From the NCBI RefSeq assembly GCF_000724485.1, contig NZ_CP007739.1, positions 3,070,001-3,134,000 of the forward strand: a stretch of DNA of 64,000 nucleotides, in the 5' to 3' direction. Of this stretch, positions 29,362-37,953 are shown piece by piece. The DNA comes from Bacillus methanolicus MGA3. GTDB lineage: Bacteria > Bacillota > Bacilli > Bacillales > Cytobacillaceae. Each line of letters starts with the position of its first letter. Position 1 is the stretch's first letter. The notes under the pieces were generated by a model, which saw nothing but the letters and a program-made list of their open reading frames with translations, searched no databases and was not told the origin of the DNA. The position numbers and the translations under genes are program-made.

Positions 29362-30243
29362 CTAGTTTTCTTTCACTTTTTCTTGTTGTACAATCTCTTC
29401 TATAAACTTCAAAAGATCCGTACGTAAATCGTCATGTTGCAACGCAAACTCAATCGTTGTCTGAATAAATCCTAATTTCTCGCCTTCATCGTTGCGTTTT
29501 CCTTCAAACTCATAGTCAAACACCGACTGGATTTCGTTCAGCTTTTGAATTGCATCGGTAAGTTGAATTTCCCCTCCGGCACCTGTTTCTTGTTTTTCTA
29601 GGAATAGAAAGATTTCCGGTGTAAGTATGTATCGGCCCATAATCGCTAAGTTAGATGGCGCGGTTCCTGGTGCTGGTTTTTCGAAAAAATTGCGCACTTG
29701 GTAGCGGCGTCCTTGTTGCTCGATAGGATCAATAATGCCATATCGATGGGTTTGGTTGTCAGGAACAGCTTGTACACCAATGACAGAGCTAAGCGTTTGT
29801 TCGTATTGGTCAATCATTTGTCGTAAACATGGTGTCTCTGCTTGTACAATGTCATCGCCAAGTAAGACGGCAAACGGTTCGTCCCCGATAAAGTTGCGCG
29901 CACACCATATACATGTCCAAGCCCTTTTGGTTCTTTTTGGCGAATGTAGTGGATATCCACTTTTGACGGCTCTTTCAAGTTCTCAAGCAGATCAAATTTT
30001 CTTTTTTCAATTAAGTTTTGTTCTAGCTCAAATGCATTATCAAAGGTCTTCGATCGCGCGTTTTCCTTTTCCCGTAACAATAATAATGTCTTCTATACCA
30101 GATTCAATCGTTTCTTCGACGATGTATTGAATCGTTGGTTTATCAACGATCGGCAATATTTATTTCGGCATTGCTTTTGTAGCCGGCAAAAATCTTGTTC
30201 AGATTCCCGCTGCTAGGATAATCGCCTTTCTTACCTTCTTCAT
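29362..30243 (-). pseudogene. galU: Broken UTP-glucose-1-phosphate uridylyltransferase
   Basis: A GalU homologue read on the minus strand from ATG 30243 (MKKVRKAIILAAG) is interrupted by TGA where the GLGTR motif should be and by TAA after AMPK. A frameshift lies at about 30050 (RAIED, then FDNAFE) and another at about 29910, before [19 protein letters not shown]. The final 150 residues (MIDQYEQTL to the C-terminus) are intact and end at 29362. The intact enzyme would make UDP-glucose, the precursor that galE needs, so another galU copy elsewhere is likely. Confidence 0.9.
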
Positions 30244-30249
30244 TCAAAC

Positions 30250-30414
30250 ATCTCTCATTTAAAAAATTCTTTTTAAAATATATAAAACTAAATTTCTATT
30301 ATCCGATATAAATTATAGACACCTAGTTTTAGCATCTCTCTCAAAAAATTTTTTTAAAAATATATAAAACTAAGTGTCTATTATCCGAATAAATAATAGA
30401 CACCTAGTTTTATA
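30250..30414. repeat. Tandem duplication of a hairpin unit (2 x about 83 bp)
   Basis: Copy 1 (30250-30333) and copy 2 (30334-30414) both run from ATCTCTC to CACCTAGTTTTA. In copy 2 the arms 30366-30384 and 30393-30411 pair over 19 positions with one mismatch (AAAACTAAGTGTC / GACACCTAGTTTT). Copy 1 has the same hairpin with more mismatches. They look like duplicated terminators between the phosphatase gene and galU remnant. Confidence 0.7.
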
Positions 30415-30421
30415 TAAAATG

Positions 30422-30590
30422 AAATGTGAAATGGGCATCTAACCCGCCCTCACGCCACACCATCGACGACAGGCGTCTAAGGTGAACGGACCGTCATCGT
30501 CCTCCACCCACAGCATGGCCGAGTGCCTCCATGGATAACGGACAGGAAGCCTCGCCGGTCAGGTTTTATCCTGACAACTGTTGCTAAAGA
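30422..30590. other. GC-rich, structured non-coding island
   Basis: This stretch is clearly richer in G/C than the AT-rich DNA around it. It contains GTCAGG/CCTGAC (30556-30575), an imperfect long stem joining GCCGAGTGCCTCC with GGAAGCCTCGCC (about 30510-30555), and GGGC/GCCC near 30434. No frame encodes a recognisable protein. It could be the end of a lost mobile element or a structured RNA; it was not identified. Confidence 0.35.
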
Positions 30591-30601
30591 CAAAAATAAA
30601 C

Positions 30602-31372
30602 TTATTTAAAAATCCCTAAAAACTTTTTCGTTTTTACTCTTTTTGGCTTTTCTATATAGACGGCATTCCCTTGCACTAGAAGTTCAGCATTTTCTATAAA
30701 CAAGTACACCATGTCTACTCCGTATTTTTTTTCAATTTCATCTAATGCTTCGTTTATCTTAAATGTTCGATTCGAGATATTATGAGCATCTGAAGCGATA
30801 AAGTGGGTTAAGTTAGCTTCTATTAATTGCATTGAAAACTTTTTAATATTTTTCCCGAAGTGGCCTGTAATACTAGAAGCGGTTACTTGGGTTAAGGCTC
30901 CCTTTTTCACGAGGTTGTATAATAGGTCCGGTTGTTCGATGATCTCTTGATTTCGTTCCGGATGAACGATAATAGGTGTCAAACCTTGCATTTGAATATC
31001 GAACAGCAATTGTTCTGTATATCGGGGTAAATGATTAAAAGGAAGCTCTATAAATAGATACTTCCCTTTATTACATAAAGTTAAGATTTGATCCTGGTTA
31101 TAATCTTCCAAGATCTCTCCATATATTCTCGGTTCTTGGCCGGGCAACACATGAAGCGGGATAGATTGTTTCATTAAGGAAAGGTTTAGTTCTTCTACTT
31201 TTTCTAAAATTCTTTGTTTCGTATTTTTATAATATCCGTTGTTATGATGAGGTGTTGCAATGATTGTCTGAATCCCTTCTTTAACAGCAGCTTTCGCCAT
31301 TTGAATACTGTCTTCTAAATTTCTTGCCCCATCATCAATTCCAGGCAAAATATGACAATGTATATCAATCAT
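30602..31372 (-). CDS. Tyrosine-protein phosphatase of the CpsB/YwqE type
   Basis: About 256 residues, PHP-fold metallophosphatase: MIDIHCHILPGIDDGA at the N-terminus, ATPHHN near residue 43, HPERNQE, and ASDAHN near the C-terminus, together giving the trinuclear metal ligands. ATG 31372 is preferred over GTG 31381 because GGGGTGA lies just upstream. It dephosphorylates the partner BY-kinase encoded by the next gene upstream, controlling capsule or glycan chain export. Confidence 0.9.
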   Translation of the reverse strand: MIDIHCHILPGIDDGARNLEDSIQMAKAAVKEGIQTIIATPHHNNGYYKNTKQRILEKVEELNLSLMKQSIPLHVLPGQEPRIYGEILEDYNQDQILTLCNKGKYLFIELPFNHLPRYTEQLLFDIQMQGLTPIIVHPERNQEIIEQPDLLYNLVKKGALTQVTASSITGHFGKNIKKFSMQLIEANLTHFIASDAHNISNRTFKINEALDEIEKKYGVDMVYLFIENAELLVQGNAVYIEKPKRVKTKKFLGIFK

Positions 31373-31463
31373 TACAATCACCCCACATATTTCCCATTTA
31401 TTTTCCTTTTAATAGTAACATACTCACAGGATTTGTAAATGGGAAAATTTTGTCGAATCCAAA

Positions 31464-32174
31464 TTATTTCCCGCCGTAATAATAGTAATATTGGTTGCCT
31501 TTTACTTTTTTATTATTTAATACTACACCCAGAATTCTGGCATTTGCAGCCTGCAGCATCTCTTTTGCCTTTATTGCTTGTTCAATCTCTGTCTTTCCGC
31601 TTGAAACGACGAGGATTGTCCCGTCACAACGATTTGCCATAATTTGCGCGTCTGTCACTGCTAAAATAGGTGGTGTATCAAACAGAACAACATCAAATTC
31701 CTCATATACTCTTTCTAAAAACTCATCCATTGCTTTTGATCCTAATAATTCTGCCGGGTTTGGAGGGATTGGGCCGCTCGGTAAAACATAAAGTTTTTTT
31801 TCATCTGTTTGAACAACAGCTTCCATCAAATCCATTTGTCTTGTTAATACATTTGTCAGACCAATGGTATTCATTAAATTAAAGGTATAGTGGACAGTTG
31901 GTTTCCGCATATCTGCATCGATCAAGAGAACGGTTTTTCCCTGTTGAGCAAAGACAACAGCCAGGTTTGCAATTGTAGTCGTTTTTCCCTCTCCAGGTCC
32001 AGGAGACGTAACTATTAATGAGCGGATTTCTTTATCAATAGAAGAAAACTGGATGTTCGTTCGGATGGTTCTATATTGTTCCGAAATAGGCGACTTAGGA
32101 TTTAGTTTTGTAATTAATTTGCGTTTATGTTGTAAAAGAGCTTTTTTCTTATTTTTAAGAACCAACTGTCTCAC
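31464..32174 (-). CDS. Tyrosine-protein kinase (CapB/CpsD/YwqD type)
   Basis: 236 residues. BY-kinase with Walker A SPGPGEGKTTTIANL, Walker A' LLIDADMRKPT, and Walker B VVLFDTPPIL. The C-terminus has a five-tyrosine cluster (NQYYYYYGGK), the usual autophosphorylation site. As in Firmicutes the activator domain is a separate protein (next gene), which it overlaps by about 20 bp. GTG 32174 is the longest start; TTG 32162, placed 6 nt after GAGGTGA, is also possible. Confidence 0.9.
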   Translation of the reverse strand: MRQLVLKNKKKALLQHKRKLITKLNPKSPISEQYRTIRTNIQFSSIDKEIRSLIVTSPGPGEGKTTTIANLAVVFAQQGKTVLLIDADMRKPTVHYTFNLMNTIGLTNVLTRQMDLMEAVVQTDEKKLYVLPSGPIPPNPAELLGSKAMDEFLERVYEEFDVVLFDTPPILAVTDAQIMANRCDGTILVVSSGKTEIEQAIKAKEMLQAANARILGVVLNNKKVKGNQYYYYYGGK

Positions 32175-32895
32175 CTCTATATCTCGCCTTCCGTTCCGAT
32201 CTTATACTTGAATCATTTTGCTCATCAATTGTCGCAATGACGCCAAGCACTGGAAGTTCCAATAATTTTTCAATATCCTGTTCTGTTTTTATTGTGTTAT
32301 CCAGATATTCTAGTAAAAATGCTAATCCAACACCTGTCATCAAACCGACAACTAGCGCAATGGCAATATTTAATAATGGTTTTGGTTTAACAGGAGCTTG
32401 ATTATCTGTAACAGTAGCTTTTGCAAGAATGCTTACGTTATCTACATTCATAATCTTAACGATTTCTCTTTTAAAGACTTCAGCCGTTTTGTTTGCAATT
32501 TTAGCAGCCTGATAAGGATCAGGATCTTGTACGGAAATATTAACTACCTGTGAATCCTTTTCACTTTGGACATTTATCTTTTCATTGAGTTCTTCGGTAG
32601 TCATGTCCAAATGAAGCTCTTTAATTACTAAATCCAATATTGCAGGACTCTTTATGATCACATTATAAGTATTAATTAATTGCAAGTTTGTTTGTACTTC
32701 ATTGTAATTGTATAAAGCCTGTTCGTTTTTTGCTTGGTTAACTAGGAGTTGTGTAGACGCCTCGTAAATCGGAGTTAGGAAAAAATAACTGACAACTCCA
32801 CTAACCATGACTGACATTAAAGTGACAATTAAGATTAAACTTAGCCTCTTCCTTAGTGTCATAAATAATTCTCTTAAACTTATTGTCTCTTCCAT
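32155..32895 (-). CDS. Wzz/CapA-type chain-length regulator and kinase activator
   Basis: 246 residues with two membrane helices: LSLILIVTLMSVMVSGVVSY (about 18-38) and LLNIAIALVVGLMTGVGLAF (about 175-195). Between them is an extracellular Wzz domain with YEASTQLLVNQ. The short C-terminal cytoplasmic tail activates the BY-kinase. ATG follows AGGGAGGACACA. First gene of the CapA-CapB-phosphatase set; the 280-bp gap upstream carries no complete gene. Confidence 0.9.
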   Translation of the reverse strand: MEETISLRELFMTLRKRLSLILIVTLMSVMVSGVVSYFFLTPIYEASTQLLVNQAKNEQALYNYNEVQTNLQLINTYNVIIKSPAILDLVIKELHLDMTTEELNEKINVQSEKDSQVVNISVQDPDPYQAAKIANKTAEVFKREIVKIMNVDNVSILAKATVTDNQAPVKPKPLLNIAIALVVGLMTGVGLAFLLEYLDNTIKTEQDIEKLLELPVLGVIATIDEQNDSSIRSERKARYRGETVGS

Positions 32896-33131
32896 TGTGT
32901 CCTCCCTAACATTCAGATGAAAAAACTATGTCATATTATATCATATTATGTTGTCAATTCTTGTTTCTCTTGTCATAATTTTAATATAATCTTTACAAGA
33001 ACTAATTGATGAAAAAGCCGAAATGATTCTTTTTGAACCAAAGACAATGAAATAGTAAGAATAGAAGATTCTTTGGATAACATTACGAAGATCATGACGG
33101 AAGTTAAAAACAACGATCAAGAACTCAATAG

Positions 33132-33176
33132 AAAAGGCTGTCTCATAAGGGTCAGACCCTTATGAGACAGCCTCTT
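33132..33176 (-). terminator. Long terminator of the LCP gene
   Basis: AGGCTGTCTCATAAGGGTC and its exact reverse complement lie at 33135-33173 around a single central base. It starts at the LCP stop codon and contains the GGGTCAGACCC core found in other intergenic palindromes of this window. Confidence 0.8.
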
Positions 33177-34116
33177 AATTCAACTCTAAATGTTTTTTCA
33201 ATTCACTTTGGACTCTTTGTTTTTCTTTGTCGCTGACAATTAAATAAAAAACGCCATTTATTCTTGTTCCATTGCCCTTAATCGTCATTTGTTCAATATG
33301 ATTGCCTGCAGTTTTATAATTCTTTTGAATTTGAACCATTTCATCAAAGGTTAAGTTTGTTTTTACATTGCTGCCCAGCGCCTTAAAAATCTCATCATAG
33401 TTGGTTAACGTCGACAAACTTGCACCTTCTTTAATCACTGCTTGAATGATCTCGCGCTGCCTTAATTGTCGGCCATAGTCTCCCCTTGGATCATCATATC
33501 TCATCCGCGAAAACTTTAAAGCCTTTTCACCGTTTAAGGTAATTTCTCCTTTCGGAAAATGGACTCCTTCATACGTAAAGTCCAAGTCATTATTAACGGT
33601 TACTCCACCGACAGCATCTAAGATATCTTTAAAACCTTCCATATTAATCTGCATATAGTAATCGATTGGAATGTCCAGGAAGTTTTCGACTGTCGCTATT
33701 GACATTTCAACCCCGCCAAACGCGTAAGCGTGATTAATTTTATCTTCTGTTCCTTTTCCGACAATCTCAGTGCGGGTGTCGCGCGGGATGCTTAACATTT
33801 TTACTGAGTTTTTATTAGGATTTACTGTTAAAACAATTATTGTATCTGACCGTCCCCGGTCTCCTTTCCGTTCATCGACTCCTAACATGAGAACGGAGAA
33901 TGGCTGCTTTTTCTCTAATGCAACCTGTTCCTTGCGCTTTTCAGATGTTTTCCGGTCAATTGGATGATGCATCGCTTCTACTGCATTTGTGAACGATTTA
34001 TAGACCGAGTATCCATAGGCTCCTGCTCCGAATATCAATAATAAGAGAACGGCCCCTGTAATGCGAAGCCAGGTTCTCTTTTTCTTTTTCTTTTTCTTTC
34101 TCTTTTCAACTCTCAT
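33175..34116 (-). CDS. LytR-CpsA-Psr (LCP) family glycopolymer ligase
   Basis: About 313 residues. A very Lys-rich cytoplasmic N-terminus and one membrane helix (ITGAVLLLLIFGAGAYGY) precede the extracellular LCP domain: FSVLMLGVDERKGDRGRSDT, MLSIPRDTRTEI, INHAYAFGG and FSRMRYDDPRGDYGRQLRQR with the conserved Arg residues. LCP enzymes transfer undecaprenyl-linked teichoic acid or capsule to peptidoglycan. ATG 34116 has GGGAGG at 9 nt; TTG 34125 is too close. It probably attaches the glycan built by this locus or the secondary wall polymer that SbsC-type proteins bind. Confidence 0.9.
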   Translation of the reverse strand: MRVEKRKKKKKKKRTWLRITGAVLLLLIFGAGAYGYSVYKSFTNAVEAMHHPIDRKTSEKRKEQVALEKKQPFSVLMLGVDERKGDRGRSDTIIVLTVNPNKNSVKMLSIPRDTRTEIVGKGTEDKINHAYAFGGVEMSIATVENFLDIPIDYYMQINMEGFKDILDAVGGVTVNNDLDFTYEGVHFPKGEITLNGEKALKFSRMRYDDPRGDYGRQLRQREIIQAVIKEGASLSTLTNYDEIFKALGSNVKTNLTFDEMVQIQKNYKTAGNHIEQMTIKGNGTRINGVFYLIVSDKEKQRVQSELKKHLELN

Positions 34117-34500
34117 TTTGGGCAACCTCCCAAGCTTTGCAAAAAAATAAATCTAAACAATCTTAAGCATAACAGATATTTTTGAATCTGAACAAACAAT
34201 TTTTTACAATATTCTACGAAATTCGCACTATTCATTTCACAAAATGTATGGATTGTCTTGAAGTCAAGTAAACTAAGACATAAAATAATAGGAAAGGAAA
34301 AGGCCGTTTATCCCTCTCATACTTAATTTGCTAGGCAACAATTGGAGTTCTACCGTCGTGAGATTCTAAAATACTTGTATTCTGTATCGGTTAATTCTGA
34401 AGGAGTTTTTCCAGGCTCTTTTCAATTCGTTATTAAAGATTTTAATTCATTCCTCTAGTATTATTTCTTGTATAACTACTCTCATTCCTAACTAATATTT

Positions 34501-34516
34501 AATCAAACATTTGATT
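34501..34516. repeat. AATCAAACATTTGATT palindrome, copy 2
   Basis: One base differs from copy 1. CTCTCATTCC again precedes it (34480 region) and AATAAAATGAA follows. It lies upstream of the galE copy 2 terminator. Confidence 0.65.
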
Positions 34517-34556
34517 AATAAAATGAAATATGTTTTCTCGCATATCTTTAAAAAAA

Positions 34557-34593
34557 TTCAGCCTCCCACTGAAACTTGTTCAGCAAGAGGCTT
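34557..34593 (-). terminator. Terminator of galE copy 2
   Basis: GCCTCCCACTGAA (34561-34573) pairs imperfectly with TTCAGCAAGAGGC (34579-34591); minus-strand T-run beyond. Diverged copy of the galE-1 terminator. The remaining gap 34126-34556 holds only the AATCAAACATTTGATT palindrome. Confidence 0.65.
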
Positions 34594-34599
34594 TCAGGT

Positions 34600-35571
34600 T
34601 TACTTAACATTTCGACTATGCCATTTCCATGCGCTTGCGATAATGTCTTCAAGTGAATATTCCGCTTTCCAGCCAAGTTCTTCATAAATTTTTTGCGATG
34701 ATGCGACAAGGCGGGCCGGGTCACCCGGGCGGCGGTCGGTGTATTCGATAACGGCTTTACGGCCTGTAACTCTTTCGCACGTTTCAATTACTTCTTTAAC
34801 GGAATAGCCTAAGCCGTTGCCGAGGTTGTAGATCGCGGTTTTCTTTTTGCCGTCAAGCAGTGCTTCTAAAGCAAATATATGCGCCCGCGAAAGGTCGGTA
34901 ACATGGATGTAGTCACGAATGCATGTGCCGTCCGGTGTATCATAATCCGTACCAAAGACAGAAATTTTCTCGCGCTGGCCTAACAAGTGCTGTAAAACAA
35001 TCGGAATCAAATGAGTTTCCGGGTTATGGTTTTCGCCAATCTCCGCCGACTCATGCGCTCCAGCCGCGTTGAAATAACGAAGCACGACATAGTTAAGACT
35101 ATACGCCGCAGCAAAATCCGCTAAAATTTGCTCAACCATTAATTTTGAACGTCCGTCTGGATTAATTGGATTTGTTGGGCAATCTTCTGTAATCATTTCA
35201 ACATTCGGAATCCCATATGTTGCTGCTGTTGATGAGAAAATAAAGTTTTTTACATTATATTTCAGCATCGTTTCTAACAATGTTAACGTCCCTGCAACAT
35301 TGTTTTGATAATATTTGAGTGGTTTAATCACCGATTCGCCAACTAAGCTGTTCGCCGCAAAATGCATGACGGCCTTAATCGGGTATTTTTCAAAAATCGC
35401 ATCAAGATCCGCTCGATTACCTAAGTCGCCTTGAACAAACACCGCACGCTCATCGACTAAATATCGATGACCAGTCGATAAGTTATCAAGCACGATTACT
35501 TGCTCTTTTTTAACTAATTCTTTCACTAAATGACTGCCGATATAACCGGCACCGCCAACGACTAAAATCAT
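34600..35571 (-). CDS. galE: UDP-glucose 4-epimerase homologue (copy 2) lacking the catalytic Tyr
   Basis: 323 residues, about 20 substitutions from copy 1 (roughly 94% identical). The NAD motif GGAGYIGS and the SSTAATYG segment are intact, but residue 139 of the YxxxK pair is Asp (NPDGRSK; codon GAC at 35155-35157) where copy 1 has Tyr (TAC). A single base change explains it. In this enzyme family the Tyr acts as catalytic base, so the protein should be inactive or badly impaired, unless this is a sequencing error. Start follows AAGGGGG; the gene otherwise shows no decay. Confidence 0.9.
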   Translation of the reverse strand: MILVVGGAGYIGSHLVKELVKKEQVIVLDNLSTGHRYLVDERAVFVQGDLGNRADLDAIFEKYPIKAVMHFAANSLVGESVIKPLKYYQNNVAGTLTLLETMLKYNVKNFIFSSTAATYGIPNVEMITEDCPTNPINPDGRSKLMVEQILADFAAAYSLNYVVLRYFNAAGAHESAEIGENHNPETHLIPIVLQHLLGQREKISVFGTDYDTPDGTCIRDYIHVTDLSRAHIFALEALLDGKKKTAIYNLGNGLGYSVKEVIETCERVTGRKAVIEYTDRRPGDPARLVASSQKIYEELGWKAEYSLEDIIASAWKWHSRNVK

Positions 35572-35589
35572 ACAAATCCCCCTTAAAAG

Positions 35590-35629
35590 TAGGGGTCTGG
35601 CCCCTACTTTAGTTGGGGCCAGACCCCTT
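35590..35629. repeat. Paired GGGGTCTGGCCCC palindromes
   Basis: GGGGTCTGGCCCC (35592-35604) and GGGGCCAGACCCC (35615-35627) form a strong hairpin between the AAA+ ATPase stop and galE copy 2. It can stop minus-strand transcription before galE. The same core recurs at 33149, 42287 and 48834. Confidence 0.65.
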
Positions 35630-35637
35630 CAAAAGAC

Positions 35638-37200
35638 CTAAACAAGTACGGTTCTCGGTCCTTTCTTTCTTGGATATTGTTCATTGTCAACCGAAGTATC
35701 ATCAAATGGCTTCCCGGCAGGAACCGCCCGCTCACGGCCCCATGCCCGAATTTGTTCGATTTGCTCAGGACTTGTTTGCGAAAGAGGAACAACATTTTCA
35801 AAATACTTAATAAAGGTTTGGTCCGTAATGGAATCGTCACCTTTTACAACTGCTTGTTTGACAACATCCCTAACGGCAGCTTCAATATCAGCACCGGCGA
35901 ATCCATCAGACAGACGTACTAGCTTTTCGAGAAGACTTGGACTCACATCTCGTTTCAAGCCTTTGTTGATATAAATACGAATAATTTCTTCACGTTCTTT
36001 CGGTGTCGGTAAATCGACAAAGAACAACTCGTCAAAACGCCCTCTTCGCAGAAGCTCCGGTGGAAGCTTTGACACATCATTCGCTGTTGCAACAACAAAA
36101 ACACGTGCTGGGCTTTCTTGGAGCCAATATAAAAATTGACCGACCATACGCGTGGACGTACCGCCATCTCCGCCTCCAACAGCACCCGCTAATCCTTTTT
36201 CGATTTCATCAATCCAAAGTACGCAAGGTGCAACATGATCAGCAGTGGCTAAAGCTTCCTTTAATCTTGCTTCACTTTGGCCTAAATATTGGCCGTGAAT
36301 CGTAGAAAGATCAAGCCGGTACAATGGCAGATTCCATTGAGCAGCAATCGCTTTTGCAGATAAGGATTTTCCACATCCAGGAACACCAACTAATAAAATA
36401 CCTCTTGGAGGGCGAATCCCGCGATCGCGCAAGTCTGCCGTTAACAGCTTTTCATTGGCATCCAGCCAGCGCTTCAAACCTTCTAAACCGCCCACTTGAT
36501 AATCTTCACGAATTTGAACTCTCTCAATCCCTGAAATATCAGCAAAAATACGATCCTTCGCGTGCATAAGCTCTTTTAAGTCTTCATTTTTAATGGATCC
36601 ATTTGCTAAAAGTGTAGCAATTACGTTTTCTGCTTCAATTTGGCTGATTCCGGCCAAGATGGCAGCAGCCTGTTTTTCTTCCTCTTCACCCCACTCAATC
36701 GGGATTTCTCCGCGATATGGTGAAATTTGATCCCGGATAATCATTAACATTTCGTCTTCATTCGGCGGAGCAAGCGTAATCGACATTCCGAGGCGCTGTA
36801 GAGGCCCCCAAACAGGTTTATTAGTTATAACAATAATACTACCGCCTGTTTCTGTTGCCATCATTGCGAGATCTTGAAATTGTCTCGCCGTCGGTGTATC
36901 GTCCTCAATATCTTGGACCTCTGTGAAAATAAACGTTAAATTTTGTTGTTGACTAATTTTTTGGCTTGCAAAATCAAGTCCCCCCATAATGGAGCGATCA
37001 TCATTGACAAGGCGGTTTGAAATAATATCTCTCGTCCCTTGAGAAATCGTATGAAAAAACACTGGAATTGAAAGCTTATGTGCAATCTGTCCTGCAACAT
37101 CCAAAGCTCTTGAACGTTCGGAAGTTCGAATCGAAATAAAAGGAATTCTTGCTTTTAAATATCTCTCTAACGTACTTAAACAGCTTTTTAAATCATTCAT
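35638..37200 (-). CDS. AAA+ ATPase, Ycf46-like
   Basis: 520 residues. The N-terminal half (about 1-240) is a degenerate AAA-like domain without a P-loop ([25 protein letters not shown]). The C-terminal half is a canonical AAA+ module: Walker A GVPGCGKS, Walker [12 protein letters not shown], sensor 1 ATAND, arginine finger RRGRFDELF, then the small helical domain with [14 protein letters not shown]. This two-part layout matches cyanobacterial/plastid Ycf46. Last gene of a five-gene operon; its ATG overlaps the previous stop (ATGA). It likely remodels or unfolds a partner within the operon. Confidence 0.85.
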   Translation of the reverse strand: MNDLKSCLSTLERYLKARIPFISIRTSERSRALDVAGQIAHKLSIPVFFHTISQGTRDIISNRLVNDDRSIMGGLDFASQKISQQQNLTFIFTEVQDIEDDTPTARQFQDLAMMATETGGSIIVITNKPVWGPLQRLGMSITLAPPNEDEMLMIIRDQISPYRGEIPIEWGEEEEKQAAAILAGISQIEAENVIATLLANGSIKNEDLKELMHAKDRIFADISGIERVQIREDYQVGGLEGLKRWLDANEKLLTADLRDRGIRPPRGILLVGVPGCGKSLSAKAIAAQWNLPLYRLDLSTIHGQYLGQSEARLKEALATADHVAPCVLWIDEIEKGLAGAVGGGDGGTSTRMVGQFLYWLQESPARVFVVATANDVSKLPPELLRRGRFDELFFVDLPTPKEREEIIRIYINKGLKRDVSPSLLEKLVRLSDGFAGADIEAAVRDVVKQAVVKGDDSITDQTFIKYFENVVPLSQTSPEQIEQIRAWGRERAVPAGKPFDDTSVDNEQYPRKKGPRTVLV

Positions 37201-37748
37201 GGCAATATAACCCTTCTTCTTGTAGATTTTGGTCCCTTTATAGTGGTGTTTTCATCTGTTTGAGATGTGCTGATAGAAGAACCAAATACATTTTCAACTT
37301 GATCGAAATGTGTGATCGGATTATTTTTTATAAGCATTCGTAGACGCCCTGTTCGATCTGTTTTTGAGCTATCCTCCAGGGATTGCTGTGTGCTTTTCGC
37401 ATATTCTTGCAGAATATTATACATCGACTCTCTTACTTGTTCAGGAAAAGCAGGCAAAAGTGCAACACGTTTTAAAACGGCTAAACGCTTGCGTGCCGAT
37501 AATATCGCTTTTACTAGAGCTGTTTCATCCCCATTCCAATGGTTTAGTTCTTTCTGAAGCTGATCGGCTATTTGACGAAGACGGAAATCGATTGTTTCAT
37601 AAAGGCGCTGCGTAAGCCGCTCCGCAACACCTGTCGTCCATTCGATACTCCCTTGTTCCATGAATCGAATTGTCTCTTCATCCTTCGTTCCCTCTTTTAA
37701 TTGATCAAAGCAATCAACCCACTCGGCATAAGTAGTCGGTATGCTCAT
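37197..37748 (-). CDS. Unknown helical protein in the AAA+ operon
   Basis: 183 residues from ATG 37748 (MSIPTTYAEWVDCFDQL), chosen because it overlaps the preceding stop as ATGA; a longer frame to 37802 lies inside the neighbour. Predicted mostly helical, with QRLYETIDFRLRQIADQL, a central KAILSARKRLAVLKRVALL, and a basic C-terminus (STRRRVILP). No family recognised. Position just before the ATPase suggests an adaptor or substrate. Confidence 0.8.
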   Translation of the reverse strand: MSIPTTYAEWVDCFDQLKEGTKDEETIRFMEQGSIEWTTGVAERLTQRLYETIDFRLRQIADQLQKELNHWNGDETALVKAILSARKRLAVLKRVALLPAFPEQVRESMYNILQEYAKSTQQSLEDSSKTDRTGRLRMLIKNNPITHFDQVENVFGSSISTSQTDENTTIKGPKSTRRRVILP

Positions 37749-37939
37749 AACAATTTCGTACTCCTTCTTTTTACAAGCGTAGCCGGCGGCTTTAAATCCC
37801 ATTCAGGAAATTGTGTCGCAAGCGCATTGTTTGTTGTTTCTTTTTCAACTTCTTCAAGGACTTTTAAAAAGGCACTTTCTTTATTTTCTTTTGATTTATT
37901 TCGATTTAATAGACCCGCTTGGTTTTCCGGATGACTCAT
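37745..37939 (-). CDS. Small protein (64 residues) of the AAA+ operon
   Basis: 64 residues, Asn/Lys/Glu-rich N-terminus and a conserved-looking end ATQFPEWDLKPPATLVKRR. TAAGGAGG lies 9 nt before ATG 37939. Its stop overlaps the next start by 4 bp and it begins 14 bp after the membrane-protein gene. Good translation signals and operon fit argue that it is real. The aromatic/Pro C-terminal segment looks like a short linear motif that could dock on a partner. Confidence 0.75.
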   Translation of the reverse strand: MSHPENQAGLLNRNKSKENKESAFLKVLEEVEKETTNNALATQFPEWDLKPPATLVKRRSTKLL

Positions 37940-37953
37940 CGTTATTCTCCTCC

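Noticed and set aside
35604..36185. Several frames opposite or overlapping the AAA+ ATPase gene
   Set aside because: Explained by reading the ATPase coding sequence in other frames.
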